A program made the translations under genes and the position numbers. The notes below the pieces were generated by a model, which made no database searches, had not been told where the DNA came from, and saw only the letters and a program-made list of their open reading frames with translations. This document shows positions 27,457-34,448 of a DNA stretch of 64,000 bases, piece by piece; the first letter of the stretch is position 1; every line of letters begins with the position of its first letter. Source of the stretch: Bradyrhizobium sp. BR 10289 (GTDB taxonomy: Bacteria > Pseudomonadota > Alphaproteobacteria > Rhizobiales > Xanthobacteraceae); the NCBI RefSeq assembly GCF_019455385.1, contig NZ_JACOFR010000002.1, forward strand, positions 546,822 through 610,821. Direction: 5' to 3'.

Positions 27457-28692
27457 TTTCGCCAGCGCGTTCTCCAGGAACCATGCCGCCGCAAGCGCGA
27501 CGGGATCGTTCCCGAAGCGCGCGATCACCTGCACGCCGATCGGCAGGCCGCCGACCTTCATCACCGGCACGGCGACGCAAGGGTTGCCCATCAGCGTCCA
27601 CAGTCGGTTGTAGCGGGGCGAACCGGTCGAGGCGAGCTCCTTGGCCGGCGCGGTGCCGGGCGCCGAATAGGTCAGGAGCACGTCAAAACCTTCGAACAGC
27701 TCACTGAGCTCGCGGCGGCCACGACGGGCGATCCGGCGTGCATCGTCGTATTCCCGAGGCGTCAGTCCGACCGTCTCATCGAGGCTGGCGCGCAGCATTG
27801 GCGCGATCTCGTCGTGATGCTCCGAAAACTCCCAGGCGAGCGCGCGGTGCGCCTCGAAATCCTGGATGATCGGGTGGATGCGCCAGGCTTCCTGCACCGA
27901 GCCGGGCAAATCGATCACCTTCACGCTGGCGCCCGCCTTCTCGGCCGCCTTGATCGCGGCCTGCAAGCCCTCCTCCGCCGCCGGCTCCACCGCTTCCGCA
28001 AACTCCTGCCTGACCACGCCGATACGCGGCGCCTTGGCCGGCGCGATGCCGTCGAACTCAGTGCGGCCGGTGATCGCCAAAAGTCCGCGCGCGAGATCTT
28101 CCGCGCGGCTGCCGAACAGGCCGACCGTGTCGAGCGCCCACGAATAGCACTTCACGCCGATGGTCGGCAGCATCCGGAACGACGGTTTGATCGCAGCCGC
28201 GCCGCAATAGGCGGCGGGCCGGATCACCGAGCCGCCGGTCTGGGTGCCCAGCGCCAGCGGGATCATGCCGGCACCGACGGCTGCCGCCGAGCCCGAGGAC
28301 GAACCACCCGGCGTATGGCCGAGATTGTGCGGATTGAGCGTCTGCGTCGGATCGCGCGAGGCGAATGCGGTCGTCGTGGTCTTGCCGATGATGGTGGCGC
28401 CCGCCCGCTTCAGCATCATCACGATAGGCGCATCGGCGCGCGGCTGCCAGCCGCGATAGATCTCCGAGCCCATCTCGGTCGGCATGTTGGCGGTGTCGAT
28501 GATGTCCTTGACGCCGACCGCGATGCCTCGCAGCGGCCCGGAGGCTTGCGCTCTTGCGGCCTTGTCGTGGCGGACGAAGGCTCGAACGTCCTTGTCCTTG
28601 GCCTCGATCGCCGCATGCGACTGGGCGATGGCGTCCTCAGGCGAAAGTTCGCCGCTGGCGATGCGGCGCTGGAGGTCGGCAAGTGAGATCAT
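27448..28692 (-). CDS. Amidase (amidase-signature family)
   Basis: A 414-residue hydrolase of carboxylic amides. The Ser-cisSer-Lys triad is clear: Lys62 ([12 protein letters not shown]), cis-Ser131 ([15 protein letters not shown]) and nucleophile Ser155 ([11 protein letters not shown]), with 24 residues between the serines as in GatA. Unlike GatA it lacks the tRNA-complex-specific C-terminal part, and it is not in a gat operon, so it is a free amidase of unknown substrate. ATG 28692 ([20 protein letters not shown]) has AAGGG upstream; the frame extends to 28899 only by running antisense through the dprA start. It is divergent from dprA. Confidence 0.92.
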   Translation of the reverse strand: MISLADLQRRIASGELSPEDAIAQSHAAIEAKDKDVRAFVRHDKAARAQASGPLRGIAVGVKDIIDTANMPTEMGSEIYRGWQPRADAPIVMMLKRAGATIIGKTTTTAFASRDPTQTLNPHNLGHTPGGSSSGSAAAVGAGMIPLALGTQTGGSVIRPAAYCGAAAIKPSFRMLPTIGVKCYSWALDTVGLFGSRAEDLARGLLAITGRTEFDGIAPAKAPRIGVVRQEFAEAVEPAAEEGLQAAIKAAEKAGASVKVIDLPGSVQEAWRIHPIIQDFEAHRALAWEFSEHHDEIAPMLRASLDETVGLTPREYDDARRIARRGRRELSELFEGFDVLLTYSAPGTAPAKELASTGSPRYNRLWTLMGNPCVAVPVMKVGGLPIGVQVIARFGNDPVALAAAWFLENALAKSG

Positions 28693-28807
28693 GGCAATAC
28701 CCTTCTTATTGCCATCGCTTTTAGCATCGGGACGAGAGTGCGCAAGCGCACGTCCCTGTTGCGCAACGCCCTCAGGTTGTTCCATGCTGTCCCTGCAAGG
28801 AGACGCC

Positions 28808-29926
28808 GTGGACGCGATCAACAGAGGCGTGGAGCTGACCGAGACCGAGCGGATCGACCGGCTGCGGCTGATCCGCTCCGACAATGTCGGGCCGCGCACC
28901 TTCCGCTCGCTGGTCGATCATTTTGGCACGGCGCGCGCGGCGCTGGAGCGCCTGCCGGATCTGGCACGTCGCGGTGGAGCGCAGCGATCGGGACGCATCT
29001 GCAGCGTGGACGAGGCGAAGGCCGAGCTTGCCGCCAGCCGCAAACTCGGCATCACCTGGCTGGCGCCCGGCGAGGACGGTTATCCGGCACGGCTGGCGAT
29101 GATCGACGATGCGCCGCCCCTGCTCGCTGTGCGCGGCGACGCCAAAACCCTGATGCGGCCGATGATTGCGATCGTTGGCTCGCGGAATGCGTCCGGTGCG
29201 GGCCTGAAATTCGCAGGCCAGCTCGCGCGCGAGCTGGGCGAGGCCGGCTTCATCGTCATCTCAGGGCTCGCCCGCGGCGTCGACCAGGCCGCGCATCGCA
29301 CCAGTGTCGCGACCGGCACGATCGCGGTGCTCGCCGGCGGACATGATTGCATCTATCCGCCGGAGCATGGCGATCTGCTCGCCGCGATCCTCGACCACAA
29401 GGGCGCTGCGATCTCCGAGATGCCGCTCGGCCATGAGCCGCGCGCCCGCGACTTCCCTCGCCGCAACCGGCTCATCTCCGGGGCATCGCTCGGCGTCGTC
29501 GTGGTGGAAGCCGCACACCGTTCGGGCTCGCTCATCACCGCGCGCACGGCGGCCGAACAGGGCCGCGAGGTGTTCGCCGTGCCGGGCTCGCCGCTCGATC
29601 CGCGCGCCGCCGGTACCAACGATCTGATCAAGCAGGGCGCAACGCTGGTCACGGAAGCTGCCGACATCATCAACGCGGTTCAGCCGATCATGGAGCGGCC
29701 ACTGATGCATCCCGCAGGCGAGCCGGACAGCGAGCCGTTCGAGCACGATCCGCAAGGCCACGACCGCGACCAGATCACCGGCCTGCTCGGCCCCACTCCC
29801 ATCTCGATCGACGATCTCGTGCGGATGTCCGGCGCCTCGCCCGCGATCGTGCGCACCGTGCTGCTGGAGCTGGAGCTCGCCGGCAAGCTCGAACGCCATG
29901 GCGGCGGACTGGTGTCGCTGCTGTAA
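28808..29926 (+). CDS. dprA: DNA-processing protein DprA (Smf)
   Basis: DprA loads RecA onto incoming single-stranded DNA in natural transformation and is widespread beyond competent species. I start at GTG 28808 (AAGGAG 5 bases before), giving 372 residues; ATG 28784 would add 8. An N-terminal SAM-like region ([20 protein letters not shown]) precedes the Rossmann-like core: [20 protein letters not shown], then [18 protein letters not shown], then [20 protein letters not shown] and [20 protein letters not shown]-terminal winged-helix domain ([20 protein letters not shown]) follows. Confidence 0.95.
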   Translation: MDAINRGVELTETERIDRLRLIRSDNVGPRTFRSLVDHFGTARAALERLPDLARRGGAQRSGRICSVDEAKAELAASRKLGITWLAPGEDGYPARLAMIDDAPPLLAVRGDAKTLMRPMIAIVGSRNASGAGLKFAGQLARELGEAGFIVISGLARGVDQAAHRTSVATGTIAVLAGGHDCIYPPEHGDLLAAILDHKGAAISEMPLGHEPRARDFPRRNRLISGASLGVVVVEAAHRSGSLITARTAAEQGREVFAVPGSPLDPRAAGTNDLIKQGATLVTEAADIINAVQPIMERPLMHPAGEPDSEPFEHDPQGHDRDQITGLLGPTPISIDDLVRMSGASPAIVRTVLLELELAGKLERHGGGLVSLL

Positions 29927-29962
29927 ATGATGAATCCAAGTTGGTTCGGCTGGGCAAGATCA

Positions 29963-30092
29963 CCTCTCCCGTAGGGAGAGGTCGGATCGCATTCGAAAGA
30001 TGCGATCCGGGTGAGGGCTTACGGTCCCACCGGATGCTGCGGCCCCTCACCCGGATTGCTCCGCAATCCGACCTCTCCCCGCTGGGGAGAGG
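29963..30092. repeat. Dispersed repeats, two inverted copies of the 'CCTCTCCC' type
   Basis: The block opens with CCTCTCCC-GTA-GGGAGAGG (29963-29981), continues with GATCGCATTCGAAAGATGCGATC and GGGTGAGGG, then has the inverse order (CCCCTCACCCGGATTGC ... CAATCCGACCTCTCCCC-GCT-GGGGAGAGG, ending 30092). It is two head-to-head copies between the convergent dprA and HxlR genes. Confidence 0.85.
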
Positions 30093-30129
30093 TGACTCAC
30101 ACCGACCGCGGGCTAAACCCAATACCCCC

Positions 30130-30564
30130 TTAGCTCGTGTTCCGCGCGTCGAAGCGCGTGCGCGCCGCGGCGATCTGCTCCTGGTGCGCGATCGCCCACT
30201 CGCCGAGCGCCTTGACCGGCTGCTGCAGGCCGCGGCCAAGATCGGTCAGCTCATAGTCCACGCGTGGCGGAATGGTCGGGAAGATCGTGCGCGTGACGAG
30301 GCCGTCGCGTTCCAGACCGCGCAACGTCAGGGTCAGCATCCGCTGCGAGATGCCGTTGATCATCCGCTTCAGCTCGTTGAAGCGTTTTGGTCCGTCGCTC
30401 AGCATCATGATGACGAACACGCTCCATTTGTCGCCGACGCGGGCAAGTATCGAGGCGACCCCGCGGCAGTCCGCGTGGTTGGGATCGGGCCTCTGAGCAG
30501 GTCCTGAGCCGGGCCCTTGAGCCAGCCCCGGCGAGGCAGGCAAATCGGTGTGTGCAGGTTCCAA
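30130..30564 (-). CDS. HxlR-family transcriptional regulator (1)
   Basis: A 144-residue winged-helix regulator. The family core is VASILARVGDKWSVFVIMML, then FNELKRMINGISQRMLTLTL, then LERDGLVTRTIFPTIPPRVD and YELTDLGRGL. A Cys (ADCRG) just before the HTH is in the position where redox- or electrophile-sensing members (for example YodB) have theirs. The frame begins at TTG 30564. It is divergent from the azoreductase gene, with an inverted repeat between them, the usual layout for HxlR repressors of quinone or azo reductases. Confidence 0.92.
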   Translation of the reverse strand: MEPAHTDLPASPGLAQGPGSGPAQRPDPNHADCRGVASILARVGDKWSVFVIMMLSDGPKRFNELKRMINGISQRMLTLTLRGLERDGLVTRTIFPTIPPRVDYELTDLGRGLQQPVKALGEWAIAHQEQIAAARTRFDARNTS

Positions 30565-30627
30565 GAATGTGCCCTCGGATCAAAAAAGTGCGTTCTTGCG
30601 GAGATTTCAACAGTCACTCATGTAGCG

Positions 30628-30648
30628 CTGGTTACAAACTTATACCAG
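30628..30648. promoter_or_regulatory. Putative HxlR operator between regulator and azoreductase
   Basis: CTGGT (30628-30632) and ACCAG (30644-30648) form a 5-11-5 inverted repeat ending 11 bases before the azoR start. Position and symmetry suit a repressor site over the azoR ribosome-binding or promoter region. Confidence 0.5.
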
Positions 30649-30659
30649 GGTGACCCCAA

Positions 30660-31268
30660 ATGAAACTCCTCCATATCGACTCCAGCGTGCTCGGGCCCCA
30701 CTCGGTGTCCCGGCAGGTTTCCGCCGCCATCGTCGACCGCCTCAAGCAGGCGACGCCCTCGCTTCAGGTGGTCTATCGCGATCTGACCGAGACCCCGCTC
30801 GCCCACCTCTCCGGCTCCCATCTGGCGGCAGCCCAAGGCGCGCCCGCACCGGCGGAGCTCGGACCGGACCTTGCCGCCAGCGCCTCCGCACTGAACGAGT
30901 TCCTCGATGCCGACATCGTCGTGATCGGCGCGCCCATGTACAATTTCACCATTCCGAGCCAGCTCAAGGCCTGGATCGATCGCATCCTGGTGCCGGGGAA
31001 GACGTTCCAATATGGCGAGAACGGCCCGCAAGGCCTTGCCGGCGGCAAGCGCGTCATCGTGGCGATCTCGCGCGGCGGCTTCTACGGCGCGGAGACGCCG
31101 TACGCGGCCGGCGAACATCTCGAAACCTATCTGCGCTGGGTGTTTGGCTTCATGGGGATCACCAGCGTCGAATTCATCCCGGCCGACGGAATCCAGGTCG
31201 GCCCCGAGCATCGCGAGAAGGCGATTGCGGGCGCGCTCCAGGCCGCGACCAGCCTGCAGGCGGCGTAA
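30660..31268 (+). CDS. azoR: FMN-dependent NADH-azoreductase
   Basis: A 202-residue flavodoxin-fold enzyme that reduces azo compounds and quinones with NADH through FMN. Visible motifs are [20 protein letters not shown] (FMN phosphate loop), [20 protein letters not shown] (FMN ring contacts, MYNF) and VAISRGGFY. Length matches E. coli AzoR. The divergent HxlR gene is its likely repressor; quinone or azo stress would then induce it. Confidence 0.94.
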   Translation: MKLLHIDSSVLGPHSVSRQVSAAIVDRLKQATPSLQVVYRDLTETPLAHLSGSHLAAAQGAPAPAELGPDLAASASALNEFLDADIVVIGAPMYNFTIPSQLKAWIDRILVPGKTFQYGENGPQGLAGGKRVIVAISRGGFYGAETPYAAGEHLETYLRWVFGFMGITSVEFIPADGIQVGPEHREKAIAGALQAATSLQAA

Positions 31269-31326
31269 GGCTCACCTCGACAGCAGCCGCTGCCGGACCC
31301 CGGCGGCGGCTGACAGTTCACGCGAG

Positions 31327-31509
31327 CTAGAACCAGGCGCCTTGGATTCCCAGGATCACGGCGATAAGCGCGACGAACAGGCCGATGCCGGAGAAAATGG
31401 CGACCCCGACAAACTCCGAGATGTCGGAGCGCTTGGCCGGGACAGCGGATTTTTCAGTGTAAATACGCGGTGCTGAAATCGGGGAAAAAATGCGAGCTGC
31501 CTTTGGCAT
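31327..31509 (-). CDS. Small single-span membrane protein (60 aa)
   Basis: No named family. From ATG 31509 (GGGAGC upstream) the protein begins MPKAARIFSPISAPRIYTEK and ends in one hydrophobic span, SEFVGVAIFSGIGLFVALIA, followed by VILGIQGAWF. The N-terminal half is basic and would face the cytoplasm. The frame extends upstream to 31668, but without a ribosome site. Function unknown. Confidence 0.65.
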   Translation of the reverse strand: MPKAARIFSPISAPRIYTEKSAVPAKRSDISEFVGVAIFSGIGLFVALIAVILGIQGAWF

Positions 31510-31684
31510 CACGGGCTCCCTTGAAATGAGTCTTGTGACCCTCTGCCCGTAGAAAGGTCTTGGCAGCGCGCGCGAAGGTTCAACGCATCGCGCAAGCTTG
31601 CGAAAATACGTCCCGAAGGACGAGGGAACCGGCCGGCGCAACCGCTTTCGCTGCGCCGACCGACTCAACTTTCACTTCATCCGA

Positions 31685-32464
31685 TCAACCGCGATAGATC
31701 GGCGCGCCGCTCGGCGAGGCCACTGCCCCGCCGTCGACGAAGATCTCCTGTCCCTGGATATGCGCGGCATCGTCGGAGGCGAGGAACAGCACCGTCTTCG
31801 AAATGTGATCGGGTTCACCAAGGCGGCCGAGCGGCGTCATCAGCCCGATGCGCTTCTCGAACGCCTTCTCCGCTTCCGGTGTTGCGATCGCCGCGCCCCA
31901 GATCGGCGTACGGATCGCGCCGGGCGCGACGACGTTGACGCGGATGCCGCGCGGCGACAGCTCCGAGGCCATGATCCGCGCCATCGCGCGCACGCCGGCC
32001 TTCGCCGCGCCGTAGGCGGAGTAGCCGGGAATGCCGAGCACCGAGATCACCGAACCGTTGAGGATGATCGAGGCATTGTCGTTGAGATAAGGCAGCGCCG
32101 ACTGCACCGTGAAGAACACGCCGGTGAGGTTGATGCTGATGACCTTCTCGAACACCTCCAGCTTCGCAGCTCCGAGCGGCGTGCCGCCGGCGCCGGCAAT
32201 ACCGGCATTGGCGAACACGATGTCGTACTTGCCGAATTTTTCGGCGCCCTGCCTGATCGCGGCTTCCGTCGCTGCGATGTCGGTCACGTCGGCGACGAGC
32301 GCCAGCGCGTTCGGGCCGAGTTCCCTGGCGGCGGTTGCCAGCGTTTCCTTGTTGCGCCCGGTGATCACCACCTTCGCGCCCTCGGCCACGAACAGCTTTG
32401 CCGTCGCAAACCCGATGCCGCTGTTACCGCCCGTAATGAGTGCCGTCTTGCCTTGAAGTCTCAT
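31685..32464 (-). CDS. Short-chain dehydrogenase/reductase
   Basis: A 259-residue NAD(P)-dependent oxidoreductase of the classical SDR family. The cofactor motif is ALITGGNSGIGFATAKLFVA (TGxxxGIG), NAG is at VFANAGIAG, the catalytic Ser is in ILNGSVISVLG, and the Tyr and Lys are in YSAYGAAKAGVRAM. The C-terminal VDGG motif is present. The substrate cannot be told. ATG 32464 is the natural start; the frame runs on upstream only through the divergent regulator's promoter. It is divergent from HxlR gene 2, the likely controller. Confidence 0.93.
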   Translation of the reverse strand: MRLQGKTALITGGNSGIGFATAKLFVAEGAKVVITGRNKETLATAARELGPNALALVADVTDIAATEAAIRQGAEKFGKYDIVFANAGIAGAGGTPLGAAKLEVFEKVISINLTGVFFTVQSALPYLNDNASIILNGSVISVLGIPGYSAYGAAKAGVRAMARIMASELSPRGIRVNVVAPGAIRTPIWGAAIATPEAEKAFEKRIGLMTPLGRLGEPDHISKTVLFLASDDAAHIQGQEIFVDGGAVASPSGAPIYRG

Positions 32465-32497
32465 GCTCGCCTCCACTGGTTTCATGATGAAACTGAG

Positions 32498-32533
32498 TTG
32501 CGATCTAGGGCATATGGTTTTATAATGCAACCA
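32498..32533 (+). promoter_or_regulatory. Promoter and overlapping operator of HxlR gene 2
   Basis: TTGCGA (32498-32503) and TATAAT (32521-32526) are separated by 17 bases, a near-consensus sigma-70 promoter on the plus strand. TGGTT (32515-32519) and AACCA (32529-32533) form an inverted repeat that flanks the -10 element, so a bound protein would block the promoter. This suits autoregulation by the HxlR protein together with control of the divergent SDR gene. Confidence 0.6.
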
Positions 32534-32585
32534 CACAAGCGTGTGATCGCCACCGCGATCGGGCGAAAGCGCAAGGACGAAGACG

Positions 32586-33053
32586 ATGGTGAAACGAACC
32601 AGCTTCGAGGGCGATGCCTGTCCGATCGCGCGCTCGCTGGATGCGCTCGGCGACTGGTGGTCGCTGCTAATCATCCGCGAGGCGCTGTTTGGGCGGCGCC
32701 GCTTCGGCGAGTTTCAGAGCAAGCTCGGCATGGCCAAGAACATTTTGGCGGCGCGGCTGCGCTCGCTCGTGGATCACGGCATCCTGGCAACCGCCCCCGC
32801 CTCCGATGGCAGCGCCTATCAGGAATACGTGCTGACGCCGAAAGGCCGCGGCACCTTCCCGATCCTCGTGGCGCTGCGCCAATGGAGCGAGGAGTTCGAC
32901 GACCATCCTGAGGAGATCGCAACGATCCTGGTCGATCGCGAGAAAGGCCGCCCGATCAAGAAGCTCGAAATGCACGCCGAGGACGGACGCCTGCTGACTC
33001 CGGCCGACACCACGCTGAAGCCGAGGCCAGCGCCAAGACGGCGCTCAGCCTGA
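32586..33053 (+). CDS. HxlR-family transcriptional regulator (2)
   Basis: A 155-residue winged-helix regulator. The N-terminal part is EGDACPIARSLDALGDWWSL, where the Cys is in the usual sensing position, then RFGEFQSKLGMAKNILAARL, then LVDHGILATAPASDGSAYQE and YVLTPKGRG. The C-terminal 50 residues are longer than the minimal family. It is divergent from the SDR gene; a promoter with an overlapping palindrome lies between. A second HxlR-oxidoreductase pair lies 2 kb upstream. Confidence 0.93.
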   Translation: MVKRTSFEGDACPIARSLDALGDWWSLLIIREALFGRRRFGEFQSKLGMAKNILAARLRSLVDHGILATAPASDGSAYQEYVLTPKGRGTFPILVALRQWSEEFDDHPEEIATILVDREKGRPIKKLEMHAEDGRLLTPADTTLKPRPAPRRRSA

Positions 33054-33075
33054 TCGCCCGCCACCGCCGCCACAG

Positions 33076-33192
33076 CGTCATTGCGAGGAGCCCTTGCGAC
33101 GACTTGTCCGCCGAAGCCTCTGGCGAAGGCGGAAGCAATCCAGACTGCTTCCGCGAAAAGAACTGGATTGCTGCGCCGTGCTCGCAATGACG
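33076..33192. repeat. Dispersed inverted repeat, 'CGTCATTGCGAG' type, copy 2
   Basis: CGTCATTGCGAG at 33076-33087 mirrors CTCGCAATGACG at 33181-33192, with GCAATCCAGA and CTGGATTGC inside. It is the same family as 21319-21406 with a longer middle. Confidence 0.85.
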
Positions 33193-33259
33193 CGTGGAGA
33201 GACTTGTGCAATACATCGACGCCGTCGAGAATGGCGAAGTCCATTAACGCGGCATCACC

Positions 33260-33829
33260 ATGCCCCTGCTCGCCATCATCTATTTCTCGATCTCCGGCAC
33301 CACCGAGACGCTGGCGCATGCAGTGGCGCGCGGAGCGGCTGGAATGGCGGAGATCGCACTTTGTCGGATCACCGGCGACGACATCGTGTCGGGCCGCTTC
33401 CGGAATGACGGACTATTGGAAACGATCGACCGCGCCAGCGCGGTCGCATTCGGCAGCCCGACCTACATGGGCGGACCGGCCGCGCAATTCAAAGCCTTTG
33501 CGGATGCTTCAAGTGAGCGATGGAGCGAGCAACGATGGGCCAACAAGATCGCAGGCGGCTTCACCACGGGCGCGTGCGCAGCCGGCGATCAACTGCACAC
33601 GTTGACCTACTTTTCCATTCTGGCCGCTCAGCACGGCATGCTCTGGTGCGGGTTGGATATTCCAGGTGGCGAGGATCCAGCCGGCCGCAATCGATTGGGC
33701 AGCCAGCTTGGCCTGGCGACACATCCGGTCGGCGGCGCGTTGCCGCAAAGCGACGTCAGCACGGCCGAATATCTCGGCGGGCGACTGGCCGGATTGGCAG
33801 CGCGCTCCAATCTTACACCGTCATCCTGA
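33260..33829 (+). CDS. Flavodoxin-like / NAD(P)H:quinone oxidoreductase-type protein
   Basis: A 189-residue FMN-binding-fold protein. The phosphate loop is LAIIYFSISGTTETLAHAVA (SxxGTT), and the second loop is AVAFGSPTYMGGPAAQFKAF (SPTYMGGPA), as in WrbA-like and flavodoxin reductases. GGFTTGACAAGDQLHTLTYF follows. The final two codons and the stop (TCATCCTGA) come from a dispersed repeat, so the natural C-terminus may have been slightly longer. It could reduce quinones or nitro compounds; it is near two HxlR-controlled oxidoreductase genes. Confidence 0.85.
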   Translation: MPLLAIIYFSISGTTETLAHAVARGAAGMAEIALCRITGDDIVSGRFRNDGLLETIDRASAVAFGSPTYMGGPAAQFKAFADASSERWSEQRWANKIAGGFTTGACAAGDQLHTLTYFSILAAQHGMLWCGLDIPGGEDPAGRNRLGSQLGLATHPVGGALPQSDVSTAEYLGGRLAGLAARSNLTPSS

Positions 33830-33947
33830 GGTGCTCGCCTCTTCGGCGAGCCTCGAAGGGCGACGGCCCAGCTGCATCTCGGCCGTTCATCCTTCGAGAC
33901 TCGGCTTGCGATGCGTTTGCATCTCAAGCCTCACGCCTCAAAATGAA
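33818..33947. repeat. Dispersed repeat, 'CGTCATCCTGAGG' type, copy 1 (degenerate)
   Basis: CCGTCATCCTGAGGTGCTCG, then CCTCGAAGGGCGACGGC and GCCGTTCATCCTTCGAGAC. A cleaner copy is at 53137-53239. The far end has decayed (CCTCAAAATGA). The first bases supply the stop codon of the flavodoxin-like gene. Confidence 0.75.
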
Positions 33948-33981
33948 AGATTGGACGGCAGTGCGCGTAGCGGCAACACCC

Positions 33982-34221
33982 TCACGACAGCTTGCGCTTG
34001 CTCCGCAGGCGCAGATGCTCGTCGGCTTCCAGCTTGGTCATGCCCAATAAATAATGCAGCACATCGAGCTTGTGGCGCTCGGCGAGCTTGCGCAAGGCGC
34101 CGACCTGCTCGGCGATGAAGGCGACCGCCTCATCGGCGCCGCCCTCCCCCGGTTCTTCGTTGCGCGAGCCTCCCCGCGCGCCTGACGCGGCGCGCGCTCG
34201 TTTCTTTCCTGGCTTAGTCAC
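33982..34221 (-). CDS. Small hypothetical protein (79 aa)
   Basis: No named family. From GTG 34221 (GGGG close upstream) the first 30 residues are basic and low complexity (KPGKKRARAASGARGGS), followed by an ordered helical half: DEAVAFIAEQVGALRKLAER, then HKLDVLHYLLGMTKLEADEH, then LRLRSKRKLS. The helical part has clear leucine periodicity and could dimerise. The frame extends upstream to 34422 without a plausible start. It is divergent from topA; function unknown. Confidence 0.65.
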   Translation of the reverse strand: MTKPGKKRARAASGARGGSRNEEPGEGGADEAVAFIAEQVGALRKLAERHKLDVLHYLLGMTKLEADEHLRLRSKRKLS

Positions 34222-34349
34222 CAGACCCCACCCGAATCCATGCCCCGGGGGAACTCTACGCTGACACCAGCCACAACTCCAAGGTGGTATTTCGCAACTT
34301 TCTCGATATGAAACTTTTCCCATTCGGGAGGCTTTCAACACCCTTCGAT

Positions 34350-34378
34350 TTGACAGGGACCGCCTCACCACCCATGTT
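34350..34378 (+). promoter_or_regulatory. Putative topA promoter
   Basis: A perfect TTGACA (34350-34355) is followed after 17 bases by CATGTT (34373-34378). It lies 71 bases upstream of the topA start, leaving room for a leader. The -10 is weak (3 of 6). Confidence 0.45.
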
Positions 34379-34448
34379 CGGGTCGAAAGGGCCGGCCCGA
34401 ATCTCATCGAATTCGGCCCCAAATTTCCCCGTAAGTTACTGGAACTAC

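Noticed and set aside
29963..30092. Clustered hairpin repeats that might suggest a CRISPR array
   Set aside because: Only two inverted copies, no regular spacers and no cas genes anywhere in the window.
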